NCBI GenBank assembly: GCA_027604505.1
Contig: JADIIX010000247.1
Span: 1 to 20,882, forward strand
DNA from: Gonapodya sp. JEL0774
Taxonomy: Eukaryota; Monoblepharomycota; Monoblepharidomycetes; Monoblepharidales; Gonapodyaceae
DNA: 20,882 bases
Direction: 5' to 3'
How positions within the stretch are numbered: position 1 is the first letter of the stretch; every line of letters starts with the position of its first letter. The notes under the pieces were generated by a model that ran no database searches, was not told where the DNA came from, and saw only the letters and a list, made by a program, of their open reading frames with translations. Shown here piece by piece: positions 1 to 10,136 of the stretch. The position numbers and the translations under genes were made by a program.

Positions 1-965
1 TCACCCCCCTTTGTGAGTTTTCCCCGACCCGAGTGGGGCCCGGCAACCTTTGCCGAGCAGCTCGCATGACCCCCTTCACTTCTGAAAATCAAAAGAATGA
101 AGCCCCGCTTCGCTTTCGCTCAGCGAAACTTCGTCACTGGACTGGGCAAATGGACAATTGATGCGGGGCTTCCATCCCTCTGGTTTGTCTCGAACTACAT
201 CATGATATGTGAACGATGTGAAAATGGTGGCTATTTGGATGGGGCAGGTCTGGGTCCGTGTGAGTGTTCTCGGAAGTTGTTGCAATGCTGAATCACTTGT
301 ACTGGACGCAGTCCTTCTCCAACCAGTCAGAAATTGCAGATTCCAGTCATCCCAATATATTCAATTCAGCTACTAGTGCTATTCAGACGAATTGACATTT
401 GTGTCAAACCTCGCAGTCAACAACACTCTGATCTCTCACACCAACTTTTCTGCCCATTTCGAGATCTGTTCCCTCCCAAAATGAATCAAAAACGTCGAAC
501 AAAATGAAAACATGTTCTGAGTGGCTGGTGGACACTGTGGAGTCAATGGGGCTTGGTGAAGGTGAGTGAATATGGTGTTCAAACTCATGGTGGGGACTTT
601 CTGTGCGGGGACTCCTGTTTGCGTTCATATTCTCGCTCGAGAGCACCAGCAACTACGAGACGTGCATCCTGTGTGGTTGAACATCGGTGGTTGGTGGCCC
701 TCAAGAGGAAATTGTGTCATATTTAGAGTTCACAACCACCAAACCGTAGATACATATGAAATCAGCACTCTACACTACAACGTGAACCAAATACAATTTG
801 AATTTATCTTTGATCTTGAGGTGCGGTCTGCGTGCACCATACAGTGAGCCGCAAGTGCTGGTGGCTTATGGATCGAGAGTATGGAACTGCCGATGTTTGT
901 CACCATATCAAAAAATTCAAACTCAAAACTGTTTCTCTATAAAGGCATCATCCAAAACCGCTCTA
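1..965. other. No gene recognised; upstream flank of the hAT element
   Basis: I see no convincing coding sequence here. The open frames are short, overlap one another on both strands and lack recognisable motifs. The stretch just before 966 is A/C-rich and ends in a TATAAA box. The 5' terminal inverted repeat of the downstream hAT element should lie in or near this stretch, but I could not pair any sequence here with the AGCTCG-rich 3' flank, so the 5' boundary is undefined. Confidence 0.5.
938..943 (+). promoter_or_regulatory. TATAAA box of the hAT transposase gene
   Basis: A perfect TATAAA lies 23 nt before the proposed transposase ATG at 966. It is the only clean core-promoter motif near that start. 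Spacing to the ATG is short, which would imply a very short leader. Confidence 0.35.
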
Positions 966-3743
966 ATGAGTGATGTATCAGATGGAGAACCATTGGAAGT
1001 AGGGTCTTCTCCCCCCATTCAGCCTTCGGAGGCAGGTGGAACCCCCCACACCAGCCAAACTTCTGCGCCTCCAGGGCAACAAAGGCCCGGCAAATATGGG
1101 GCGCATTTTCAATGCTGGATGTCTGAGGGAGGGGAGATGGGAAGGCTGGCTGAAACTGGAGACAATTTCACACATTATCGATGTGTTCACTGTCGGTGAG
1201 TAAGCTTGCAACTTTTTCCGGACAATTTGCTATCGGACATTATTATGACGTTTTTGGTACAGTAAAATGTTGGCAAAGATGGACTCATCATCAACTACTG
1301 CACGCAAAAGGCATCTAGAAACATTTCACCGAAACCTGCCGTCAGTTAGTCAGCTTTTAGGAAGCACCGCAGTTCAAGAACAGGCTGGGCAGCAACAACT
1401 GTCTTCGTTTTTCTCAAGTGGAAAACAGCCTGGTTCAGCGTGGAAAGACTCTGTGCCAGTGAGTGTCAGTTATTTTTTGCATAAGTGCAAACCTATACTT
1501 CATGTATAAGCTTGTGCTGCTTGCACTTTGCAGGAATACAGTGCTGAGGCATTCTACAAGGAACTTACAAAGCTTATAGCAGTGAATTGCCTTCCCTACT
1601 CGATAGCAGATTCCCCTCAGTTTCAGCGGTTTGTTCGGATGTTACGACCATCAGTCCTTCCTTTTAGTTCAAAAGGTGTGAAGTTGACAATTGACAGGGA
1701 GTTTTTGTTGGAGCAGAAGAAAATTATTAGTGAACTGCGTGTGAGTTGGTCTCTGTTGATGGTATGGAGATGTGTGGCTGTACTGACCCACTGGGTACCG
1801 GCTGATCTGTTGTTACAGACTGTCCCATCTAAGGTTGCAGTAACTACTGATACATGGACCTCACTTGGAATGAGACACACATTTATTGGTGTTACTCTTC
1901 ATTACATTGAGGATAATGGTAACATATGGACTCCTGTCATCAAAGCTCTGGACCTTGTGAAGCTTTCAGGTTCACACTCGGGAGAGAACCTTGGACCAGC
2001 ACTTGGTAACATTCTAGACTTGTTTGGAGTAACTCAGAAGGTATGATGGAAGTCTTTTTGTAATCCATGTTCTAACTTCCCTTCATATACCTTTCAGCTT
2101 GTTGCTGTTGTAACTGACAATGCTGCAAACAATGACACAATGATGAGAAGTTTGCGCCGTGACTTTCGGCATTCTCTGCCAAATGGTTTCGATGCAACTA
2201 AGAATCACATTTTCTGTTTTGCTCATGCACTGAACTTGGTCGCAAATGCCATGATCAGTGTTTTGAGATCACAAATTCATAAAGTCGGAGACAATTTTGA
2301 GGCTGTGAATGAGCTTCATTATGCAGAGAATGAGGCAGATGAGCCGGATGATTTGAGTGACAATGCAGCAAAGTTGGCCTCTCCATTTGCCAAGGTATAG
2401 GTGTTCTGGTGTCTGGACTTCTTGCATTCATTTCATACACAATCTCACATATGCTTATCATGTCTCTCTCCTCATTTAATCTTCGTACCGTGATTGTTGC
2501 AATCCGTAAAAGTCCTCAGCTTCGGGATGTGTTTACAAAGGTTTGCCAGCAGCTTGGACTCAAATCACTTGAGTTGATCCTTGATATTGCCACTCGTTGG
2601 CATTCATCATTTAAAATGCTTGCAAGGGGATTTGAACTACGGAAGGTAAGTGGCAGTAGTCTTTTTATCATTGATTGTGAACACTGGACAGTGGGCTACA
2701 AGTACTTAAACCCCATTTTCTAGGCAATTGATGATTTTTGCAATGATGATCTCCAACCTCGTTTTCAAAAGTTCTTACTCTCAAAACGAGAGTGGAAAAG
2801 TATTCATTCTATGTGCTGTTTACTTAAGCCAGTCTCAGATGTGTCGAATGTTGTTAGTGGACAAGTTTACCCCACAATGTGTAGTGTTACTCCGTCATTC
2901 AATGACTTTTTTGAATTCCTGGAAGACCGGGCAGAAACTTCAGATCTGCCTGAGATTAGATTGGCTGCATCAGCTGGTCTGGAGGTTTTACGCAAGTATT
3001 ACACCAAAACTGACAGGTCTCCAATCTTTGCTCTTTCTGTGTTGTCTTTGTCGCTTCTTACTTTTTTCAGCATAATACCATTTGCATCATAGTTCTAGAC
3101 CCCAGGGAGAGATTTCAGTTTTTCGAAACCCCTGGTTGGGAAGCTTATTCTGATGAAATTTGGGAGAGCATCAAAGGAATTTACCAACGTGACTATGAGA
3201 GCAATAATGCTGATCCAGCCACTATAGAGGAGGAAAGTCATGGAGGGAGGAAGAGATTTGCATGGTCTAGCAAGGGGGTGCCATACCTAAAGCAGAGGCG
3301 CTTGGAGTCTGTGGACCAACTTGCTCTTTAACATGATGCTGGAGTCAGTAGTGATAAAACTGATCCCTTAGACTTCTGGAGAGTAAGTCCTCAATCTACA
3401 CCTGTGTTAAAGTTTTTGTGCTGATGAGGAACACGTACTTTTGCATCTAGAATGCCCCAGAGGTCCGTCAGCTCCCTGACCTTGCTCGCATGGCCCCCAA
3501 ATATCTGTGCATCCCTGCAACAAGTGTTACCTCAGAGCGACTCTTTTCAGCATCATCCTCTGTTCTAACAAAAAAGAGAAGTAGTCTGAAGCCTGACAAT
3601 ATGTTAGGAAGCTTGTCTTATTGGGTGACTGGTGGAAGGACAAGGCCAAAGCAAGGAAGAGAGGAGATGGTCCAAAAGATGATGAATGGGAGGATTATGA
3701 ATCTGAAGATGATATTACAGATGGAGATAGTGATATGGAGTAG
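966..3743 (+). pseudogene. hAT-family transposase with BED zinc finger, degraded
   Basis: This is a cut-and-paste DNA transposase of the hAT superfamily. Proposed exons are 966-1195, 1263-1458, 1534-1740, 1819-2040, 2098-2394, ~2481-2645, 2724-~3016, 3071-3382 and 3451-3743; most junctions are GT-AG and keep frame. Seen in order: a BED-type zinc finger split by intron 1 (CVHC ... HLETFH), the core motif TDTWTS, VTDNAANND, CFAHALNL, the TRWHSS motif, VLDPR, and the C-terminal dimerisation block ATSVTSERLFSAS followed by an acidic tail. Damage: the acceptor before 2481 reads AT instead of AG; exon 7 and exon 8 do not join in frame; TAA at 3329-3331 replaces a codon just before the DPLDFW motif; an extra AT near 3599-3602 shifts frame, and the KD/E-rich tail ends at TAG 3741-3743 in the shifted frame. 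Family assignment is secure; the element is probably inactive unless some lesions are sequencing errors. Confidence 0.9.
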
Positions 3744-3794
3744 GCAGGCTTCACAATATGCACTGAGGCTTACAAAATATCAAGATGCTGGAAT

Positions 3795-3945
3795 GATTGA
3801 GGAAGCTCGAAGCTTCAAGAGATGCTCGAGCTCGACCAAGGACTCCCATGCTCGAGGCTCGACTGGAGCCCAAATGTGATGTTTGGTGGCTCGTTCAGAA
3901 GAGCATTTTTTGTCTGAAGCTTGGCTCAAGCTCGGCTTGTCATGG
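3795..3945. repeat. AGCTCG-rich motif cluster, possible 3' end of the hAT element
   Basis: Variants of AGCTCGA/GGCTCGA recur at about 3804, 3824 (including GCTCGAGCTCG), 3851, 3888 and 3922-3940, immediately downstream of the transposase stop. Clustered short motifs near the ends are typical of hAT subterminal transposase-binding regions. I could not find the matching 5' copy or an 8-bp target duplication, so this role is inferred. Confidence 0.4.
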
Positions 3946-4710
3946 CGCGACTCTGCCACTATCACAAAACAGAACACATGCAACTCAAAGGTTATCTGGT
4001 CAACTGCGCCAGTGGAACCAGAAAACTGCCAGAAGGGTACCCAGCAACAGCGTCTATATGGCTGCTGTTGCATGCTCCTCATTGGTTGTCCTCCATCCTG
4101 TCCACACCACCCCCGCTGCCTCCTAGGAGCTCAGCATGCCCAGGCAACAAACAGACAGTGCTTGAAGTTGCCCCTCACTGGCTTGGACAAATACGTGCCA
4201 AATGTGCCTGAAAATTGCGACTCCCTCATCCAAACAACCCATCCCGTCCAACAATAAAGGCAAAAGGTCGTACATCCATCATCCGTCGCACCCATCACTG
4301 CAGGCCTGTCGTCGGACCATTCTGTCCCTCACCACCTTTCACCCCCTGTGGCCTATCCCCACCATTCGGCCCCTCCCCACCCTTCACCTCGCATCAATCA
4401 GAAGCCAGCTACACATGCTAATTCTTGGCAACACCTTGCTCAGCACCAGCGCCTGCTGAAGGCCTTTCACTTCCTGACGAAAGGTACTGTAACAGTTTGT
4501 CTTCCCACCAAAACACCATCGACGCTTGGCCTATTTGCTTGCGTACATAAAGGATGATTGCTGGCAAAAATTAACATGATCTAGCAGAGAGCTTTATTAT
4601 TGTGAGATCTATGGCCCTGACAGATTCTGCCGACTTGCGGGCTGAGGCCTTAGTACACCTCAGGACGTACCTTTGTTGGGGTGACTTGTTCGCCGATTGC
4701 GAACACTTCA
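3946..4710. other. Intergenic stretch between the hAT element and the dehydrogenase
   Basis: No supported gene. The region is C-rich on the plus strand (4050-4450), with only short overlapping open frames without motifs. The last ~150 bp probably hold the promoter and leader of the dehydrogenase; a CATAAAGG motif near 4547-4554 is a weak TATA-like candidate. Confidence 0.4.
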
Positions 4711-6290
4711 ATGACTCTTCCCAAGGTGCAGCGCGCCGTCTTGCTGTCGAAGGGTGGAGGCCCACCGTCAACGCTCGTGTTGGGGAACAGCCCGGTTCCC
4801 GATGTCGGGGTGAACGACATTCTCGTCAAACTAGAGGCTGGTGAGCAACCATGCCTCGTAAAAATTGATTCGTTGGGATTACAGTACAATCTGCACGTTT
4901 CTTGTCCCCCTCCGAAGTTGGTGTCAACCAAGCTGACACAAAGGTGACCGAAGCGTGCACGCTCTGATCCTGTCTTTCGATCTCACCGTGAATACACCAA
5001 GATCCGCAAGCAAGTGATGCCTGGGCTCGTGGCGCCTTCCATCCTCGGAAAGGACTTTGCAGGCAAGGTGGTGGCGACGGGCCAGAATGTCCAGGGTTAC
5101 AAGAAGGGAGACGACGTTTTTGGACAGCTGAAGTCCCGTAAGAGCTGTCATCTTGAAGTAGTTTAAACCACGCGTTGAGTCTTTGTTCTCCGTATTTGCT
5201 TTTGTCAATTCTGTCTGTTCCTCAAAATATTGGGACTAGATGGCGGCACGTACGCCGAGTACACTGCATTCGATCCCACAAAGCATTTTCTGACAATCAA
5301 ACCCGTATCTCTGCCATTCTCCGAGGCCGCAGGAATACCTATGGGTGCGCTGACGGCATACGCAGTATGTCATCTTCGGTCTTGATTTGGTGAAGGTACT
5401 CTGCGGTCTGTACTGACCTGTGTCATTTCAGGGCTTGATTACATACGGCGGATTGTCGACTCTGGAGGCGACTGCCAAGACCCAAAAAGGTTAGCCGCAT
5501 TTTGTCGCCACGCACCCTAATATCTTCACTTCGGGATAGTTCTGCTATCAGGTCCTCGGGTCATTGTCATTGGTGCTAGTGGCGCGGTGGGTCATCTTGC
5601 CACACAAATGGCCAAAAATTGCCTGGGGGCATCAATCGTCGTAGGAGTTTGCAGTGCTAGGAACTCCTCATGGGTGAGGGACATGGGCTGTGATGATGTG
5701 GTGGAGTACGATGCTCCAGATCAGGCAGGCGGTACCCTCGTGCAGAACGTTGGGCGAACGAATTGGCCAGAGTGGAAGCAGGTGAGTTTACAAACATATC
5801 TCTCATCGATGGGCTTTCACACAGTTTTCTTCTTTGGAATAGACCTTTGACATAATATTTGATACTGTGGGTCGTGATGATCTTTATTCCCTCTGGGCTG
5901 GCCATCTCCTCAAACCCTCTGCGAAATGGGTCACTTGCGCCTTCCCTGTTGCTGATGGAGGCGCACGACGAATCGGCATCTTTGATATGCTTAGCTTCGC
6001 TATGTTTATGGGGAGGAAGGCTATTGCAGGATCTCGAAAGTGGCAGATGGTTTGGGAACTGGATGACAGAGGTTGGAAAAAGATCTCTCAATGGGTGGAT
6101 GAAGGAAAGGTGAGCCTGCTTATACCTCAGCATTGGCTCAAATTCATTGAACGTTCTTTCCCCAAAATAGCTCCGAGCACACATTCACAGAGAGATGCCA
6201 CTCAGTGAGGCCTGGAAAGCGCATGAGCTGGTAGAGGAGGGTCATGTGGCGGGAAAGATAGTCTTGATACCACCATCACAAGCTACATAA
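4711..6290 (+). CDS. Zinc-type alcohol dehydrogenase-like / trans-enoyl reductase family protein
   Basis: Medium-chain dehydrogenase/reductase, a cytosolic NAD(P)H-dependent oxidoreductase. Exons: 4711-4840, ~4954-5137, 5240-5364, 5432-5489, 5552-5781, 5843-6109, 6171-6290 (~370 aa, normal for the family). N-terminal GroES-like half includes ILGKDFAGKVVATG; HGGTYAEYTAF and PFSEAAGIPMGALTAY follow; the Rossmann motif VIGASGAVGHLATQMAK is in exon 5; FDIIFDTVG and a C-terminal EGHVAGKIVLI close the fold. The structural Cys cluster of true zinc ADHs is not seen, so a zinc-free quinone or enoyl reductase (ToxD/LovC-like group in fungi) fits best. ATG 4711 gives the usual MxLPKxQ start. Oddity: exon 1 ends at phase 1 after LVKLEA, but no AG in 4880-4960 joins it in frame to the clear IRKQ...ILGKDF frame, and the usual ALNPxDWK motif is distorted, so a 1-nt indel near 4954-4999 is likely. 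No biosynthetic cluster partners are present; substrate unknown. Confidence 0.88.
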
Positions 6291-6444
6291 GTACGATTTG
6301 TGTTCTTCAGGTTGTGTGCAGAGGCGAGACAACAAAAATTGATATCTGCAAATATCCCAGTAGCCCTCGTGATGTATTTAACTGGATATGATGATTCATT
6401 TACACTGTATCACCGGGTTATTTTTGGATGTTGGATCAAATTTC
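6291..6444. other. 3' flank of the dehydrogenase
   Basis: Short A/T-richer stretch after the stop codon, with no gene. It leads into the degenerate tandem repeat. Confidence 0.4.
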
Positions 6445-6775
6445 CCACTCCGGCTGTCTCAGGCTCACTCCTTCCCGTACCACTCCATCGCCATTTTGTT
6501 GTTCTTCTCCACACCCACCCCGATGTGGTCGCAGTCACCAAGGTTTAACTGAGCACTCGTGTGGCGTGGTCCGCAGACTTTCTGTACCACGGAGCTGCCG
6601 CCCCCTCATCCTTCTCCATACAGCTCAAACGCTCACCGAGGGTGACCTGTGCACTCGCGTCGCCCTGTTCCTCGGCCTTCTGAAACCACTACACTGCTTC
6701 TCTCTCTAATATCTCCATGCCTACCCCGTGGAAGTGGCAGTCACGGAGGTTCAACAGCACAGCGGCGTCTCCATC
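6445..6775. repeat. Degenerate tandem repeat, period about 100-107 bp, ~3.5 units
   Basis: Partial unit about 6445-6503, then units near 6504-6611, 6612-6710 and 6711-6775. Each full unit opens with CTTCTCCA or ATCTCCAT. It then carries a block seen as CACCAAGG...GAGCACTCG, CACCGAGGG...GTGCACTCG or CACGGAGGTTCAAC. A later block appears as CTTTCTGTACCAC, CCTTCTGAAACCAC or CCCGTACCAC. Units are strongly diverged and interrupted by stops in all frames, so the repeat is probably non-coding. Found by eye; unit edges are approximate. Confidence 0.5.
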
Positions 6776-8648
6776 ACATGGCAAGGATTTCATCGTGGGG
6801 TGGTTCTCAGGGGATTGAACCCCACGCCTCGTAATCTTGGCGCCCATTCAATAACACCTAGCGTAGCAAAAAAAGCCTTGGTGCAAGTGCAGCGGAGGGG
6901 GACATGCAGGGAAAGCAGGTGCGGAGGCCAGGAGTGCCGTTCAGGGGTCTAGTCTTGGAACACAAGAAGAAAGTCAGGCACATCATCCGAATCCGGTCCT
7001 TCAGCTCCGCGGTCTCCAGAGTCTAGCCAGTATGTGGATTTCCGTTGAAAATAGGGACACGTGTGGACAAGGAGGGGGAGAAGGGTACGGTTTCCGAGCA
7101 TGACTAGGTCTGGGGACCACGATTCCTAATCTCCGCCCACCGTGAAAAATGGAAGAGCGCATTTGGTGCTGGATATGGGAGCAATTCTAGGCCCAGGCTC
7201 AAAGAGTGGATAGAAGACAAAGACTATGTCGAGTTCGGAGTCTGTCAGCTCATTTTCCAATGTCCATGTTCTTTTTTTACTTGGAGTTCGGAGTCTCAAT
7301 GCGGGAGAAGGCACAGAAACCATACAATATCCGCGCCGGTGTTCCCACTCCACCACAAAGAGACCCACGCAATTCAACCGCGGACTGCAGTTTGTGGTAT
7401 GTTCTGCAATCAGCCTCTCCTCCGCCACAAAAGCGCCGCAATCTTCGGGGGAAGTTCCGATGTGAGATTGTAGAATGACTATCCACCCCTAAGATTGTAT
7501 TAGATTGTGGATTGGAGCAGTGGACCCGTCGAATCAACGGTTTCAAACTTTGGAAGCGACGGCTCTGGACGTCGCTGGAGCAGCAGTAATTGTCGCCTGC
7601 CCTCTCTGCCATCGGAATCAGGGAGCGTAAAAAACGCAGAGCAACAGTAACGCCACCGCATGTCGGGTGCAAGGCGTGTGCAATACCTTCCACTCGCCAA
7701 GGTGCACTCGCCAAAACACAAGGTACAAATATACCCTTTTCAACTGCTCAGGCTTCTACCATTAAAAGCGTGGCAAGTGAGTTTATTTTCTGTCATGTGT
7801 TGACACTCTGGCGGAAACAGAGTCAACGGGACGTTGAAGATGAAGTTCGAACGGAGACAACAAAAATGCTTCACTCGCAGGTCTGATGATCAACTGTGAT
7901 GAGACTCCTTCAAACAATCTGACTGGGAATCTTTGTCCTCGAATCTTTTAATCTTTTCAACCCAACCCGCTATCGCATTATGCTGACCCCCCATCCCATC
8001 CCACTCCTCCATTCTTTTTTTTCTCTGCGGCCATCGTCAACGTCATGTATCGACATCCTCAGCATCAGCAGCAGCAGGAGCAGTAGGAGCAGTGACAAGT
8101 GCGAACATCGATGGACATGAATCTGCACATGGATGAAGACATCGTTGTTTTGACGGGGGACGTTGTTTGGTCAGGGCTTCAAGCGATCGTGCGTCTGCAT
8201 GTTAGCAAGGAATCACAAACGGACACTTCCACCGTAACGTCGAGAGTCACGAGCTCAATAAAGAGGAGCATGTGACTTTATGAAAGTCGTTGGGGGAGTT
8301 CATACGAAACCGCAAGCGATTGCACAGCGGCTTTGTCTGACCGTTTCCAGTGTTGTTTTCGCTTTCCGGCCTGCGAGAGAACTCACTGGAAACCTCACTG
8401 GCCGTTTTGCACAATTTGAATCACCCACTGAGCTTGTGCGAAAATTGGTGGACTTTGTTCGCGAATATGATGTGCAAGATGTTTCGATCGTGGGGCCTAT
8501 TTTCAATATTTCACTGCTCAACCTCATCCATCCCTCCACCGCAGTGATGACCTCGGTATCAAAAGTCATGGTCGTATATGGGATCCGAATAACCCTACCA
8601 GTACCAGTACCGCCTCGATATGCAGACCTACTGTCGTTATTTAGTTGT
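6776..8648. other. Gene-poor region, no recognised gene
   Basis: Several open frames of 60-145 codons occur on both strands (for example 7277-7714 minus, 7590-7886 plus, 8280-8657 plus and an overlapping 8300-8800 minus frame). None has recognisable domains, consistent splice sites or a family-like sequence, and they shadow one another. A CAG/GCAG-rich microsatellite sits at about 8061-8095. A 10-bp inverted repeat GTTTCCAGTG (8343-8352) / CACTGGAAAC (8384-8393) lies within the 8280-8657 frame. That frame has the most protein-like stretch (ELVRKLVDFVREYD) but too little to call a gene. Confidence 0.4.
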
Positions 8649-8650
8649 GG

Positions 8651-8684
8651 AATGTGATGGGTATTGTGATGGCCATTGTGATGG
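8651..8684. repeat. Three tandem copies of a 12-nt unit containing TGTGATGG
   Basis: TGTGATGG occurs at 8653, 8665 and 8677, exactly 12 nt apart, with variable flanking dinucleotides. It is a short minisatellite-like tract with no clear coding context. Confidence 0.6.
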
Positions 8685-9135
8685 TTGGTGACCACAGCCT
8701 GGCCGGACCCCGCACACACATCATTCCCTCTCCTCCACCCATTTTTCCGGACAATAAAGATCTGTAAATAGCTTCGCAATACAGTAATCACTTCGCTCAT
8801 TCTAGAAAATCTCCGATCTGGCCTACAGAACTGTTGGTTCCGCCGCGAACCTCAACAACAGACAACTCATACTACAAGTCTACAAGACACACAAAACACA
8901 GTCAAACTCTTTAATTTTCTACCAGAATTTTGTCATACAGAAAAGTTATGTAAAATGCTGTAAATATGTGCACGTACCATGCTTATGTTTACGCTGTCAT
9001 GTCTCAACCCAATGAATCCACTACTACTTCGTTGCAGAAGGCCCTCAAACAATCCACACCATCGTTCATTTTCTGTCATCCTATTGGTCATTCTTTTGTC
9101 ACCTAGTCATCAGGGATAAAACTGGATGCTCTATC
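8685..9135. other. A/T-richer intergenic stretch
   Basis: No supported gene. An AATAAA hexamer lies near 8753 and the 8880-9000 stretch is A/T-rich, compatible with terminator or intergenic DNA beyond the 3' end of the minus-strand gene at 9136. Confidence 0.4.
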
Positions 9136-10088
9136 TCACGGAGTCCTTCTCTCATTCGCAGAATACGAGCCCTTCCTTTCAAGATTCCAACCCAAGCTTC
9201 GGGGATGTGGCCTCCTGCGTTCATCATCCGGGATATGAGAGAGTGGCCGCTCTTGGTTCCTACCTGGCTGGCCCCCATCTGGTCCGCTACTAGGTTGGTT
9301 ATTGAGATTGGATGAATTAGAGGGACTGGTGGTGGTATCAAGATTGGAAGATGGCTTTGTCCCTGACAAATTACGCACGGGAAGGCGGGTGTATGGAACA
9401 CGAATCAACGGCGTGTGGGGGTAAATGATGAAGTCGGCTGTTGACGGGTGTGGGTGAGCATTGACTAGGTCAGTTGGTTATGATCATTGACATTGGAAGG
9501 GGACACATGCAAGCCATTAGAAGAATGCATTCCGTAGAATTTCTGGAAAGGAATAAAGCTCCGCAGATTCTGACGGGGAGGTGTTCCCCGAAAATCTCTT
9601 GTGAAGGGTAAGTGAGAGCTCCCACGCCAAGAACATAATCGCCACCGCCAACACTCGCAATTTCCGTCGGGAGTTCCCTCCCCGCTCGACAGTCCGTACA
9701 CTCACGGTTATCGGGAGGTTGCCCAAACGGTCGGTCGTGTTCAGCCTCCCACCTCTCCAGCTCCACCACCAGGTCAGCCAAAAGGACAGGTCCAATGCCT
9801 TCGATTTTCTTTTTAATATCTTCCGGAGTAGCAAGCGGAAACGGGAATTTGGCAAGGTGGTTGAGGGCCTTGAAGAGCATTGGTGAGTCTTAGAATGTTG
9901 ATTCGAATCGACCAAAGACATCGAAAACCAACTTCATCCGAAGGTTGGGTGGGACATACCGATTTCAGATTCGCTCTCCGAGCACGAGCCTCTCTGGAAA
10001 GGTCGCCTTCGTTGAAAAGTTTGGTCAGACACTCCCAAAGAGCGGGGTTCATGCAGTTCTTAGGGCAATGTCGCCAGCGAGATGTCAT
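9136..10088 (-). CDS. MUS81-like helix-hairpin-helix protein, apparently lacking the nuclease domain
   Basis: Exon 1 (10088-9960, minus) carries NPALWECLTKLFNEG and an Arg-rich stretch. After a 71-nt intron (donor GTATGT at 9959), exon 2 (9888-9706) reads KALNHLAKFPFPLATPED then IEGIGPVLLADL. The order NPxLxxxL, KALxxLxKxPxPL and a GIGP hairpin matches the N-terminal HhH domain of MUS81, the structure-specific endonuclease subunit that cuts recombination intermediates. Downstream is disordered Ser/Asn/Pro-rich coding potential (about 9600-9470, then 9470-9136, ending in ERRTP-stop), in two frames suggesting a 1-nt shift near 9470. I see no winged-helix or ERKxxxD nuclease motif. Splicing of exons 1 and 2 is off by one base with the best junctions, so this may be a decayed or truncated gene. 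An earlier in-frame ATG at 10136 is possible. Alternatives: an unrelated HhH protein. Confidence 0.45.
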
Positions 10089-10136
10089 AGCGGGAGAGCG
10101 ATGAATCGGCCTCTTGTTCTTCTTGAAAACACGCAT

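Noticed and set aside
5657-6184. 175-codon minus-strand open frame
   Set aside because: Antisense to dehydrogenase exons 5 and 6, which carry the Rossmann motif.
6797-6870. Possible minus-strand tRNA with a B-box-like GGTTCAATCCC
   Set aside because: Only a T-arm-like hairpin is present; no matching acceptor stem, convincing anticodon arm or Pol III terminator.
7277-7714. 145-codon minus-strand open frame
   Set aside because: No domain, competing frames on the other strand, and no conserved-looking stretch.
8280-8800. Overlapping 125-codon plus and 166-codon minus open frames
   Set aside because: They shadow each other, have no recognisable domain, and no splice or promoter context favours either.
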